Source of the DNA: Coniferiporia sulphurascens
Taxonomy: Eukaryota; Basidiomycota; Agaricomycetes; Hymenochaetales; Hymenochaetaceae
Assembly: GCA_002794785.1 (NCBI GenBank)
Contig: NBBA01000012.1
Location: 62,001-126,000 of the forward strand
Reading direction: 5' to 3'
DNA: 64,000 nt
Below the pieces are notes generated by a model. The model saw nothing but the letters and a program-made list of their open reading frames with translations. It made no database searches and was not told where the DNA came from. Shown in pieces: positions 23,284 to 34,473 of the stretch (its first letter is position 1; the number at the start of each line of letters is the position of its first letter). Position numbers and translations under genes: made by a program.

Positions 23284-24867
23284 TAATAAACCATAGATGA
23301 CATGTCAGCTCTTATGCGATTGTAGTCCAAGAGACCCTCAATCCTTCCGAGTGCAGCTACGGCAATCTACGCAGGCATGAGTCAGAAAATAGGTTACACG
23401 TTGATAAAAGAAAAAACACGTACATCCTTATCCCATACGTATTTCTGAGCAACACGTTGTACATCAGCTGGAGTTACAGCATCGACAGCAAACTCGATCT
23501 GTTTGGGCGACATTCTTCGTCCGCTCGTAACGAGCTGCCTGCCGATATCCTCCGCAATCGCAGTCGTACCATCCAAAGTCAAGAGCAAACTAGCCTTAAG
23601 CTGGCTCTTCGCACGCTCGACCTCGTTAACAGTCGGCCCAATGGACATACGAGTCCACTCCCTGAGTGTGAAATGAGTAAGGTCATCCACATTCATAAGA
23701 TTCTCCGTAACAAGGTAGATTCCCCAAAGACCGGTATCAGAATAAGAAGTTGAGAACGACATATAACTATTCGCCAGGTTGTTTGATGATATAATATGCG
23801 AGAGGCGGGAAGAAAGAATGGGAGACGAGCCAAGGGCGCGGTCCCAATTGCCGAAGATCGACTGCATGACGAGCATCGGGAAGTAGTCTGGCGAACTCCA
23901 GCCTACGCCCTCAACAGCGATGGCGATGTGCGCAGTTGGCATGGTATCATCACGCACCCGCACTTCGGAACCGACGAATGAGCTTTTTCCATGAGCCTGA
24001 CGACCAAGAGGGATGGGATTCGGAGAGACAGGAAGACTGGAAAAATGCTTCTCAGCGAGCTTGACAAGCTCCTGATGGTCGACACCCCCCGCACCAACGA
24101 GAACCATGCGATCCGAGGTGTAATTCGTCTTTATGTATGATGCAAGATCATCTTTCTTGATAGATAAAATATTCTTTTTGGGGCCAAGAATAGTTCGACC
24201 AAGTGGTTGACCTGGGCGTGTGCTAAGAAAAACGACATGTAGAATTGTTCAGCAAAAGCTAACCTTGGTAGGCGATTGAATGAAGATGGTCAAAAACGAC
24301 CTCTTCCAACTGCTTGTCTACTTCCTGTTGCTCGCGAAGAATGACGTCACGTTCCCGTTCAATGGCGGCGTTCTCGAGCTTGGAATTCTGGAGGATATCG
24401 CTGATGATGTCCACAGCGGCGCCCACGTCCTTGCGGAAGCTTTTCGCGTAGTAAACGGTCTGCTCGCGAGAAGTGTACGCATTGAGGTGAGCGCCAATGT
24501 TTTCGACCTCGAGTTCCAGCGCATGCTGCGAGCGGCGATTAGTGCCTTTGAACGCCATGTGCTCGAGAAAGTGAGCTGTCCCGTTGTTCGCGTCGGTCTC
24601 AGCGCGCGACCCCGCGTCAATCCAGACGCCAACGGTCGCCGTCTCTGCATGATGATGCGACTCTGTCGCGACAGTCAAGCCATTGGAAAGAGTCGTGACT
24701 TCAGTGGTTGGAGCGGCATTGACGACTGACGCAAACGAGCGTATCGACCGCTGCAAACGCCGCTCGACGTCCACGTCAGAACCAAATAAATAACCAAGAA
24801 TGTCGGGAGGACTGACCGGGCTGCGCGCAGCCTTAGGCAAAGCACGGCGGAGGCTTAAAGCAAGCAT
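23284..24867 (-). CDS. Mitochondrial processing peptidase beta subunit
   Basis: ATG 24867 opens a basic presequence ([17 protein letters not shown], and later [18 protein letters not shown]). The M16 metalloprotease domain follows: [24 protein letters not shown], then the inverted zinc motif HFLEH in [16 protein letters not shown] (about 24580-24540). Downstream it has [15 protein letters not shown] and [19 protein letters not shown]. An intron (about 24221-24260) precedes [17 protein letters not shown]. The C-terminal half includes [36 protein letters not shown] and [20 protein letters not shown] last exon ([19 protein letters not shown]) ends at 23284. This is the catalytic subunit that, with alpha-MPP, removes matrix-targeting presequences. 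Cytochrome bc1 core 1 is a paralogue, but the intact HxxEH favours MPP-beta. It lies 208 bp downstream of the start of ETF-beta, in the same direction. Confidence 0.94.
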
Positions 24868-25377
24868 GGTCGCTGCACGAGCACGACTAAGACGGGCCGC
24901 TCGACGTGAGGGGAGTTTTCTAGGCTCAGCGGCGCAGAGCCGGGGTCGAAAAAGATTGGAGGCATTCCCACGATACTTACACCCGGAGCTTTCCGAATAC
25001 TTAATTAGGAAATAAATCGTACGTCAATATTAATGTTGGTAATTATTGATGCAGAGATGCGAACAACCTTCCTCATTTAGGAGAGGACCACTTTTCGGAC
25101 CGCCTAGTAGTTTCGGGCAAGAACGCGGTGTACGTGAAGCAGAACGTCGACCATCCTCAAGGTGAGCTTTTGCTCGATTTCTGGCAAGACGGGGGTATAC
25201 CGGAGGTGTCGTTTGGGCGTCTGATGGAACGTATGGACGTTTGGGAACGGTGGAGGACGGTGGATGGGAGCACGAGGCGGCGGATGACACCAGAGATGTC
25301 TGGATACCCTGGCTTATACTTATTCTTCGCACACCAAACGTCTTTCTGATTAACAAGCCGTCTCGCAGACTCCTCCA
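24868..25377. promoter_or_regulatory. Divergent intergenic region, MPP-beta and ribosomal protein uL23
   Basis: The two genes are transcribed away from each other from this 510-bp segment. Several short open frames overlap here on both strands (for example around 25128-25349) but lack any conserved content. A TATA-like cttatacttattc lies about 65 nt before ATG 25378. Assignment as promoter is by position only. Confidence 0.45.
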
Positions 25378-26013
25378 ATGGCTGCATCGAAGACCAGCAA
25401 GGGCAAGGCTGCCGCAAAATGTGTGTGTCCTATTACACCTGCAAGACGCAGTTGATAATAGCCTTTTCATACAGCGGACACAGCCAAGGCTAAGTCCTCT
25501 AAGAAGGCAGCCTTACAAGGTACCCATGCCCACCGCGCCCGCAAGGTCCGCTACTCTGTTTCGTTCCACCGGCCGAAGACGCTGCGCCTGCCGCGCACGC
25601 CCCGGTACCCGCGCAAGAGCATTCCTCATGCGCCACGTATGGATGAACACCGTACGATTGTTGCTCCATTGAACACCGAGTCGGCAATGAAGAAGATCGA
25701 AGAGCACAACACTCTGGTTTTCCTTGTCGATCTCCGCGCAAACAAGCGTCAAATTAAAGACGCCGTAAAAAAGCTCTGGGATGTGCAAGCTGCATCGATC
25801 AACACCCTCATCCGGTGAGCAGTAGATGGAAACGTGCTTCTTTGCTGTTGCTGAGACGAGTTGTTCGCGCAGACCTGATGGAAAGAAGAAGGCGTATGTG
25901 CGACTCACGGCTGACCACGATGCACTCGATGTTGCCAACAAGGTCAGCTATTTGTGTAAATGCGATTCCGACAAAGTTGATCCTTACCTTTTCCACAGAT
26001 TGGGTTCATCTAA
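25378..26013 (+). CDS. RPL25: 60S ribosomal protein uL23 (L25 of yeast, L23a of animals)
   Basis: Four exons: 25378-25420, 25475-25814, 25873-25942 and 25999-26013. Joining AAA T/CG gives [13 protein letters not shown], which places the intron exactly. The protein has a Lys/Ala-rich N-terminal tail and then [20 protein letters not shown] and [15 protein letters not shown]. The universal uL23 fold follows, with [37 protein letters not shown] and [20 protein letters not shown], and the end is NKIGFI-stop. It binds 25S rRNA near the polypeptide exit tunnel and docks SRP and chaperones. Length, about 155 residues, is normal for the family. Confidence 0.97.
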
Positions 26014-26667
26014 GCTATTCCTTTCTTTTCGGTTGCTTTCCATGTCCTCACACTGCCCAGTTCTGTATGCACTACCGTAGCCCGCACATGCCATGAATAT
26101 ATGATATGCTGCAACAGAGAGACGAAACGGGAATCATGATGCGCGCGTGTATTAATCAGAGAGGCCTGACGGAAGTCCCACGAGGACCTGCTTGGCAACC
26201 ATATGCATATAAGGAATCCGATCCGCGACCGGGGTGAGATGAAACGAAGTGCTCGAAAGGCGGCTGCTGCGCACGGACTGTTTGTGAATACTGTACAATA
26301 CATACATAATATTTGAACGCAGATACTGGCCGCCTTTTCCTCCACGGCACTGTGGCCATTCGTATTTTTCGTGTAGGAAAGCGCTTCGGGGCCATCATCG
26401 TCGTTCATCACTGATCAGGTTCGGAATACTGCCGGCGTGTGAACTCTGTTGCGTCCCCGTTTTCCTTTCCCGACGCTCCGTAGGCGCGCTTTCTTCCTCT
26501 CTTCCTCTCCTCTTCATTCCCCCATCCGCTCTCGTCAGGTCAAGGGCTACGCCCACGGACATTCCGAATAATTTTAGATAACTCGCAACACGATAGTCGC
26601 CTCTCGCCACGTCTCTCTTTTCCCTTTGCTTTGCTTTGTTTCAATCGCCCGCCATAGCTACCGCAAT
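26014..26667. other. Intergenic region before the mucin gene
   Basis: A CT-rich stretch at 26440-26640 (ending tttgctttgctttgtttc) is probably the core promoter of the gene starting at 26668. No gene was seen. Confidence 0.5.
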
Positions 26668-29600
26668 ATGGCCAGACCCCGCTCGTCCAAGACTCCGTTG
26701 ACTACGTCGACATTCCGATGGACTGGCCTGCTCCCGTCAACCCTTCTTTTGCTTTTCCTTCTTAGCATTGCGTTCCCTGTCACTGCGGAGCACACATCCT
26801 ACAAGCACTCTCATGCCCGCAGGAGCCTCGAAATCGCCAATACATATGCGAGGCGTGCCGACGTCCCGTCTTCCTTCCCTTTTGCAGAGTCATTGCTTGG
26901 TGATTTGGGTAAGCAGATTTGTTCTACCTTTTTCTCCGTCTCCGCCTCCAACGTTGCATAAGTCGCCGTTTGCCTGCCATGATTCTGACTCACGGCTCTC
27001 TTCGTATCGGAACTACTAGGTGGCGGCAATGGTTCTGGACCTGGGTCGACAGGTCCGGATCTATCTTCGGACCCGCTTTCAAGTGCGGCATCTTCGACCT
27101 CAACGTCCCTGTCTTCCTCCACATCTTCAACGCACTCGCGCTCTTCCCCATCAGCTCCGAGTTCTGCATCTTCATCGACGAGCGATGTCACATCCTCGAG
27201 CGATGTACCGAGTTCATCCTTTTCACCCACACTCACTCCGATTGGGACCTCAGCAACGCCTTCGACTACGGATGTCATCACTACTGAGTGTGGCCTCGGA
27301 CTTGAGCTTCTTGGTGTCGGTGCTAATGCACTCTGCGTAACGTCAACATCAACGAGCACAATTGAGCCTTCGTCGACTTCGACTCCACCGCTAACTGCAA
27401 CGTCTAGTTTAACTACGACCGTTTCGAGTTCGCCTTCGGGAGCGCAGAGCTCATCCCCGATTATTTCGGGTTCTTCGGACACGCACACTTTGAGCGCCAC
27501 TGATTCGGGCACGACGACCTCGAGTACGGGCACTTCGAGCCCGAGTGCAGGATCGACGAGTGTTTCATCCACCTCTGTTATACCTTCTAGCCCGAGCTCA
27601 GTATCGACGGCGACGAGTGAGAACTGTGGTGGATTACTGTCCGTCGGTGTGCTTGGACTTACGGTGTGCGTCCCGGATCCTACGAGTGCGAGTTTGGGCA
27701 CAACTACGGGCACAACTACAGTCGATTCATCTGCTACGACTACTAGCTCAAATTTAATTTCGAGCAGCGGCAGCGGATCTGGCGTCTCAAGTACCGTAAC
27801 CTCGACTTCCTCGTCATCTGGGTCTCCAGGTTCTGGTAACGGTACCACGTCCGCAGCTACAACTGAGAGCACTTCATCTACTTGTTTGGGTATTCTGTGT
27901 GCCATCACATCGACGGAGTCGTCGGCAACTGCGACGGCCAGTGGTAGTGCGTCATCCACAACTATCGCCTCATCGGCATGTTCAGGCATCTTGTGCGGTA
28001 TCCTGCCAACTACGTCTATCTCTACGTCTGAAAGTAGCGCCTTTCCTACAACAACAACCGCAGCACCTTCGTCATGTATCGGACCTCTCTGTCTCGGAGG
28101 ATCGTCAGCGGTTGTCTCATCTGGAAGTGGTGCGCTTTCGACCACAGATTCTTCGACATGCTCCGGCCTTTTGTGCAGCGTTCTCCCGACAAGCAGTAAT
28201 GCGCCTTCGTCGAGCTCTGGTTCGCCGACGTGCTCCGGATTGTTCTGTCTCCCGAGCAGTACCTCGACAATAACATCTGCATCAGTGGGGACAACAAGTA
28301 ATCCTATAGCTAGCAGTAATGGCAGCACGACCACATCCTGCGCGTTAGGTGATCCCCTGTGCTCTACCACAACCTTGCCATCGGTCCCCATAACGACCAC
28401 TAGTAGTCCTACGAATACTACTGAGTCGACTGTGCCTATTTCCACTACTCCTGTTAGTAGTGGATCGAACAGTACCGTGGTTGGGCCTACATCTACGTCA
28501 GGTCTGAATAGTACCGGCATCACAAGCGGTTTTAGCACTTCTACTGATATTTCTAGCGGTGGTTTGACGAGCGCGAGTCAGACATCGATTACATTTCCAT
28601 CGGGAAATGTCACCTCGGTGTCTCCAACAAGTACGTCCAGCGGACTCAGTACGTTGACTGCACTCCCCGTGCCTTCAACTGTGACAGCAGCAACAACGTC
28701 CTTGGGATCCCAGTTCTCGTTTCTTACACAGAGCAGCTTGTTGGTTTCGGAGGTGTCCACATCAACCTCTATTTTAGGAACAACCCTGACTGATCCTGAC
28801 CAGCCTACGACGAGCGTACTGATTGAAAGTGTGACGAGTGGTGCGACTGTTACATCTGCACCCTTACCATCGGATCTGCCGTCTCGCATCTATCCTGCGG
28901 AAGGTGGTGTGTCTTCGAATGATGTCGAGGATGGCTATACCGCCGTCAGCATCATGTTCGACTCAACACTTGGCTGGGAATTCGTCGCTAAAAACACGGA
29001 TAGTGCCGCACAGATCTTTGCATACTTCCCAACCTGCTTAGAGGTGGCCCTTGGTATAACATGTAGGTGTCCGCGCTTCCCACCACTCCTTAGGAATTTG
29101 CTGAGACAACCTTACTTTAGCCGACCAAGTCAAAGTGTTCGCTTTGCAGGTTTGGGAGCCGTCCACCTACACGTCCACTGCGGACGCAGATCAATTGAGG
29201 ACGATATTCATCTCGTACATTCCTTCAGATAACGTCACAGCCCTTGAACAAGAGATCAGGAAGGAGTCGTCGCCGTTATACACAAACACCACCGGAATTT
29301 CTGCTCAGCTCGCTCAACGGATTGATGCGTCATTTAGTGTGACTTCGGTGCCGGATCCCATTTCGGGAGGTACAAATGACTCCTCAAGTGGCTCGAGTTC
29401 GAGCTCGAGTTCTGATCATACCCGTCTTGATGCTATAATCGGTGTTTGCTCTGCTCTTGGCGGGATTGCACTCTGCATTCTTGGTTTCCTCGTGTATCGG
29501 AATTTCAAGCGACGACAGCAGACTGCACATCACCGCCTGACGGATTCTAATATTGGGGAAACGCCTGCTCCTGGGCAGGCATTCTATTGCGATTCAACTG

Positions 29601-29797
29601 GAGGGCAACGCCGTCATTCGTTCTACTATGCAGAGGATTCACTACGCGGTTACGCTCAGGATCCCATACAACATGACATGTCCGGTGCTAGTCCGTCTGC
29701 GGGTGTGAGTGTGGGTGCCGGTATGCGCGAGCGTAGGGTGGTTGTCCCCGGCACGATTTCCGCGCCGATTCTGCGGGACAACACTTTAAACTGGTGA
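26668..29797 (+). CDS. Msb2-like signalling mucin, single-pass plasma-membrane protein
   Basis: Three exons (26668-26908, 27020-29062, 29121-29797) join in frame to 986 residues. The N-terminus has a signal peptide (LLPSTLLLLFLLSIAFPVTA). A Ser/Thr region of roughly 600 residues follows, with five compact CxGxxC hexapeptides (CLGILC, CSGILC, CIGPLC, CSGLLC, CSGLFC) and longer Cys-bounded loops. Next is a folded extracellular domain: LPSRIYPAEGGVSSNDVEDG, TLGWEFVAKNTDSAAQIFAY, LGITSDQVKVFALQVWEP, IFISYIPSDNVTALEQEI. After a Ser linker there is one transmembrane helix (DAIIGVCSALGGIALCILGF), then YRNFKRRQQ and a cytoplasmic tail of about 95 residues. This order, with the domain before the membrane helix, is that of fungal Msb2/HKR1-type mucins, which sense surfaces and osmotic state upstream of MAPK cascades. 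Function is inferred from architecture. Confidence 0.82.
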
Positions 29798-31133
29798 ATT
29801 CCTTCATAGGATTGTGATATCTACGTGAAATCTGTACAGGAAATTCAGGGCCGACGATTGTTCTATCCACTTTCTTATCGTCCTGATCCCCTTACTTTCA
29901 GGAGTGTTTTGATACCATGACTCATGTACTCTTTCCATTGTCGATATCTACATGCTTGCAGTTACTTAAGTCCAGCAAAGACGCTGTCTCTTCTTATTCT
30001 CTAGCCGAGCTGGAGCTCGTCTACCATTCTCGCTCTCGGTAGTCCAGGAAACGACCGGGCCATGCATTCATGCCTATGGTCAGGTTATATTTTTCCGCTC
30101 TCCCGCCTTCCTTCGTAACTTAAATTACTCGGGTTTGCTTCGACTCTTTTTGAATTCTTTTTGGTCTTGCTCCTGCTTCTTCTCCTCCTTGGCGTCTTAC
30201 AGGTTCTGGTGTTAGTCCTTTTTATTCCATATAATACCAGGCATTATCTCTTCTCGTATTTCCGCTCTATAGCGTGAGACAGGATTTTCAGGGAATAGAA
30301 TGGACATAACTTGGCCATTCTGTTTTACTGTGCTGACACCTGCGACTATATACGAATCCCGAAAGCAAGGTAGAAACTGGCTGTACTGTGAGTAGATGAG
30401 CACGTCCGAGTCAAGACGAAGGTCCTGTTCGCTTAGGTCTGTAGTGTGATGATTTAGGGAAATCAGCATGCTTACTATCGTATGACCACTTTGGCAAGTC
30501 ACTTCCAAAACAAAAATTAGCCTTGAATGTGAAACATCTCTAAATTTCTCGTAAAAAAAAGTGGCAAGAAAGATTTATATACTGTACAACAATTCAGAAG
30601 GACGATAGTATAGAACTGCTCATGCTGCTGCCCAGAATTTTTGCCAGTTATGGAAATAAATTACTTTATTTGGAATGCCGTGCTACGTCACTCTGTGATT
30701 TCGTTTTCTGTTTTCAATCGTGCTATCTTTCTGTCATCTAATAGTAAACACATGTTTTGGCCTGTAACTACAAGTGCTGTGGAGATTTTTTTAGCCAAGG
30801 GAGACACAAAGAAGATTGGGGACTTTCTCAGTGTCTGATTTTTTCTGATCCACACACTTCAAATTTCTCAAGAAAATGTGCACACATCGTGTATGCTATT
30901 TCTTGTGCACTGTGTTTTACATGATTCTTTCGGCACAACACAGTGCAAATCACATGAGATTCGGCTTTCACCAACGGTTATGAAAACGGCAGTAACAGCC
31001 TAGTCGACCTTTATCTCTATGATTCAATTTCCGCATGGTATCGGATCTGATTCATACGTCTCGCGTTGAGAAATTACGTACACAACAAAGCGCAACCTTA
31101 TATTATGCCTCCAAGCAATAGCTCTCGTGATCC
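29798..31133. other. Convergent intergenic region with a weak minus-strand frame
   Basis: This is 3' flanking sequence of the mucin gene and of the histone-fold gene. A 98-residue frame on the minus strand (30212-30508) has ordinary amino-acid composition but no recognised family and no clear splice partners. Around 30935-30977 a 43-bp block resembles one at 34340-34382. Otherwise it is AT-rich with no gene seen. Confidence 0.4.
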
Positions 31134-31721
31134 TCATATGATATCTGATGCTCTAATTCAGACTTCTTAATACTGCTACTAGAATCAATTTTCCTACCTT
31201 CTAAGAAAAAAAACTCATCGGCTTTTTTGGCAATGATAGCTGATAGGGTAACGGTGAGAAATACGTCTAATCCAGAAACAGTGAGAAACCCACCGACGTC
31301 TTTCTTTTGAACGGTTGCCCTTTTATCTCTCTCGGCTTGCTTTTGCGAGGCCGCGGATATCCGCTTTATAAACTCTTCCTAAGGGTGTTCATGTACCTTC
31401 AAAATAAAGTCAATGGCTAATCAGGGCGTACCGTTGCAACGGACATGACGAATACCGCCTCTTTCGCAACGATCGGCAGTTCCTATTTGACGATTTCGAT
31501 ACGTCAGAGTTCAGGGTTTATATGTATACAGCCCCAGAAGACGAGTTCACCTTGTCGGCCTTGATGATTTTCTGCATACGAGATACGGGGAATAGGCTTC
31601 GTCCTTGTTCTCTGAGCAGCGGATGATACCTCTTTAAAGTTATAGCTGGATCCCCCACAGCTGCTGCATTATCTGTTTCCCGGTTCGCGCTGTTGCTCGA
31701 ATCGACCCCAGCAGAAGACAT
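31134..31721 (-). CDS. NF-Y/CBF-type histone-fold protein, Dpb3/POLE4-like
   Basis: ATG 31721 starts a short Ser/Asn-rich tail, then SLFPVSRMQKIIKADK. Four short introns follow, and the exons read ELPIVAKEAVFVMSVAT, then EEFIKRISAASQKQAERDKR, ATVQKKDV, then AIIAKKADEFFFLE and DII-stop (31134). The LFPxSRxxKIIKAD start and the KEAVFVxSxATEEFI helix are hallmarks of the histone-fold subunits Dpb3/POLE4 and CHRAC, which pair with an H2A/H2B-like partner in DNA polymerase epsilon or chromatin remodellers. If the last intron is retained, the frame runs on to 31103 with a different tail. The DII ending fits the family better. The choice between polymerase epsilon and a CHRAC/NC2-type complex cannot be made from sequence alone. 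Confidence 0.82.
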
Positions 31722-31965
31722 GGTCAAGACGGAGGTTACCGAGTACACAACGATGTCACAACCCGTTCAATCGTAAGTCACGTGTAATATTTTATTTTTA
31801 AATAGCTTTTTTAGGAACCCATTTCCGGACCGGGGATAGCCTGTTCATCGGCTGCTGTAAGTGCGTGCCCCAACATACAACCGGGATCTTTTCATGTATG
31901 CCTTTCGACCAGCTCAGCTGTAAGCATAAGCTGTTCAGTGCCGCTTACCGGGTCGTAATGCAAGG
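31722..31965. promoter_or_regulatory. Short divergent promoter region
   Basis: About 244 bp separate the starts of the histone-fold gene (minus) and the Ser-rich gene (plus). It is assigned as a shared promoter by position only. No specific sites are claimed. Confidence 0.4.
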
Positions 31966-33611
31966 ATGGGCTTCTTCTCTCCTAGAAGGACAGGGTCTTC
32001 GCCCCCACTGCCCACGACCTCCCCGTCAAATGTTACACGGCTCATACGTTCCAAATTTGTGAGCTATCTTACGCTTGTTCTAGCAGACTTCACTGAAGAG
32101 CAGCCAATTCAGCGTGAAAAAGTGAAGACGCGCCATCCTACAAACTGCTCCCGGCACTCTGCGGACTATGCCCCTTCAATTCCGAATCCAGGCGAATCGT
32201 TGTATACACAAGAGCACTTTCGTGAAGACGTCTGCATTAATCAGTCATTTCAGACTATGGCGGCCGAACGAAGCACGCTCCGTTCCTCCACACACGCCAT
32301 CACGTAAGAGCATCCATGTAAGTCACTCTGTTTTCAGGCAGCTCACATGGACCACTACAGAGCAACCCTTGCACAAAGACTTGATGAGCTTGCAACAGCG
32401 AATGCCGAAGGTCTCTTAAAGTGAGCCTTAAAATTGGCATGGTTTTGATTTGCTCAGTCTCATGTTCCATTGCCCTAGTGATGACGAGTATCGTGCTCTT
32501 AGGCAAAATGTCTTCGAATGTTTTGCCCCTGCTTCCATGGTACCTACGGAAACTCCAGTGGTCAAGTCGGCTGGACCGAGTGGAACCCGTACGTTCGCTT
32601 GGAAGTTGTCCTCGATTTGATTACAAAATATTCGTCCACAGGGCTGCCGTCCAGCTTCTGCAATAGCTCAGCAACCACGCAGTCTATTCGCTCCCCGTCG
32701 TTACGGACGCAAAGTTCAATCGGGTCATCAATGTCCAATATGCTTCGCCGGGCTACAGGGCGGATGTCGAGTAGACACGATACAGGAGCCCACGATGGGA
32801 TGTCTATCACGTCTTCTTTATCCCGAGTGTCGTCGTCCGGTTCTCCCGTTATACCCTCGCATATCCCTGCTCACCAAAGCTCTTCGAGCTCGTTAAGAAC
32901 ACAGCGCCTCCGGCATGTACCTTCGGACCTTAGGTCGGTCTCCTCAAGGCGGTCTGGGAAAAGTGCACTCTTTCGTTCTGATGCAGGAGGAAAGCCCCAA
33001 GGCGATGCCAGGAGCCTTAGAGGAGGGGAAGCCCCACCATCGTCTTTTACTGCCAAGCACCTACTAACACATGCGACTGCTTGGGGAGATGACGAAGAAC
33101 GACTTCGTTCTGCCGCCGATATTCGCGCGGAGATACAGTTCATTGAAGAAGAAGAACGAAGAATTTTACAGGCTTTTAACGGACTGGAACGTTCGGCAGT
33201 AGATCGGTATCGACACGATCATCCCTCGGACACCCTGTCAAATGAATGCGATGGGAAGTCGGGTCCTACATGGGCCCCTAGTTCCGGACAGTCTCCGCAT
33301 GAGTTGACTGCAAATGGTACGAACTGGTCGTCTTATTTTTATTTTCCACTCTCTACCATCTGTATTTGACAGGTCGAGATCGTTTGATATCTGTCCCTGT
33401 CCCTTTTGATGCTCTGGATTGCGCATCTGGGTCAGTTCGTGGTTTTTCGATCTCAAACCGGCGTGAGCACTCGGGGGCTCGCCTTGAGACGGAGTTAGGT
33501 CATATTAGTCGGAGAAGAATGGAGGTCACGGAACGGTACGAGCAACGCTTGGGCTATCTTAAAGCAAGGCTTAAAGGCGTCGAAATTCACGAGCGTTTGA
33601 TGCGGAAGTGA
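31966..33611 (+). CDS. Uncharacterised Ser-rich protein with C-terminal coiled coil
   Basis: I do not recognise a named family. The likely start is ATG 31966 (MGFFSPRRTGSSPPLPTTSP, then NVTRLIRSKF before a gt). A conserved-looking helical segment, AHMDHYRATLAQRLDELATA (about 32340-32420), splices to DDEYRALRQNVFECFAPASM (from about 32480). A long Ser/Arg-rich region follows, then an acidic helix (AEIQFIEEEERRILQAFNGLE, about 33125-33190). An intron (33319-33372) comes next, and the end is coiled (RMEVTERYEQRLGYLKARL to RLMRK-stop, 33611). ATG 31958 in another frame gives only a short peptide. Internal splice sites between 32050 and 32340 and near 32600 are unresolved. It is divergent from the histone-fold gene. 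Confidence 0.6.
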
Positions 33612-34473
33612 TGAACTGTGTTAACCGAACCTTGTAATACCCGGCTGTGACATGCGTTTCTTTGTATGACATCGCTTTGTCGCTAGTTATACCGCTAATC
33701 ATGTAGACGTTTGATGCAATTATCGGTCGGAGGATGTGTTTGCCATCGATGAGATAGGTTTGGTCCGATCTGTAGGATATAGATGCGACAGCGGTACTAA
33801 TGAGTTTAGGTTCTAGGTAGGTAGAGATTGTGAGCTATCGTTAGGAGCCTTTACTCATATCCCTGATAATGGTATGTTCAAAAATAAAAATGGGGGGAAT
33901 AAACGGGGACTGTGGGCAGTGCAGTTCGACTCCTTTATAGTATTCGTATACAGCTTTGTTTAGGGTACATACTTAATTCGTTGCTCGCGTTTAATACACG
34001 AAGTCTGAGTTTTGTTTATGTTACAACAGTGGAGTATGAGAAGAATCATGAGTATTTGAAAACTGCCACTGCAGTGAGAGGGACACATTCACACAGGGGC
34101 CCAGGATCCAAGTTCAAGTTCAAGTTGATGTTGAGGATTTCGATCAGTGTCTAATGTTTGTAACCCATACTCTTTAAAACTCTCAAAATAAATCGCATTC
34201 GGAATCTGAACATACTAGTATCCTGTACACTATTTTACGTGGCTAACTCACTGCATGGTATGCAGTATTGATTAGGATAAATTGCATATGATATGCGGTG
34301 CCACTGGCAGTGCGTCTTCGAACATTTTTGCAGCACAGCGCGGCGCGAATCACGTGAGTTTGGGCCTTCGCCAACATTTTAATATGGGCTTGCATTAGTA
34401 CTGGCTCATACTATTTTGAAGCTGAACCAACTTCACATCCTTGTCGTACCTTTCGTTCGGGTTACAGCCACGA
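33612..34473. other. Intergenic region upstream of SCC2
   Basis: It holds the 3' end of the Ser-rich gene and the SCC2 promoter. At 34340-34382 there is a GC-rich block, gcacagcgcggcgcgaatca followed by cgtgagtttgggc, with a CACGTG E-box. A diverged copy lies at 30935-30977. No gene was seen. Confidence 0.5.

Noticed and set aside
25030..25470. 146-codon minus-strand frame overlapping the uL23 first exon
   Set aside because: It overlaps the real start and first intron of uL23 in antisense and has no conserved content.
26811..28538. 575-codon open frame on the minus strand across the mucin gene
   Set aside because: It is antisense to the repetitive Ser/Thr exon, starts and stops without splice signals, and is explained by the biased codon composition of the mucin.
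30212..30508. 98-codon minus-strand frame between two convergent genes
   Set aside because: No recognised family, no convincing splice partners and no promoter context. It is kept only as a note in the intergenic entry.
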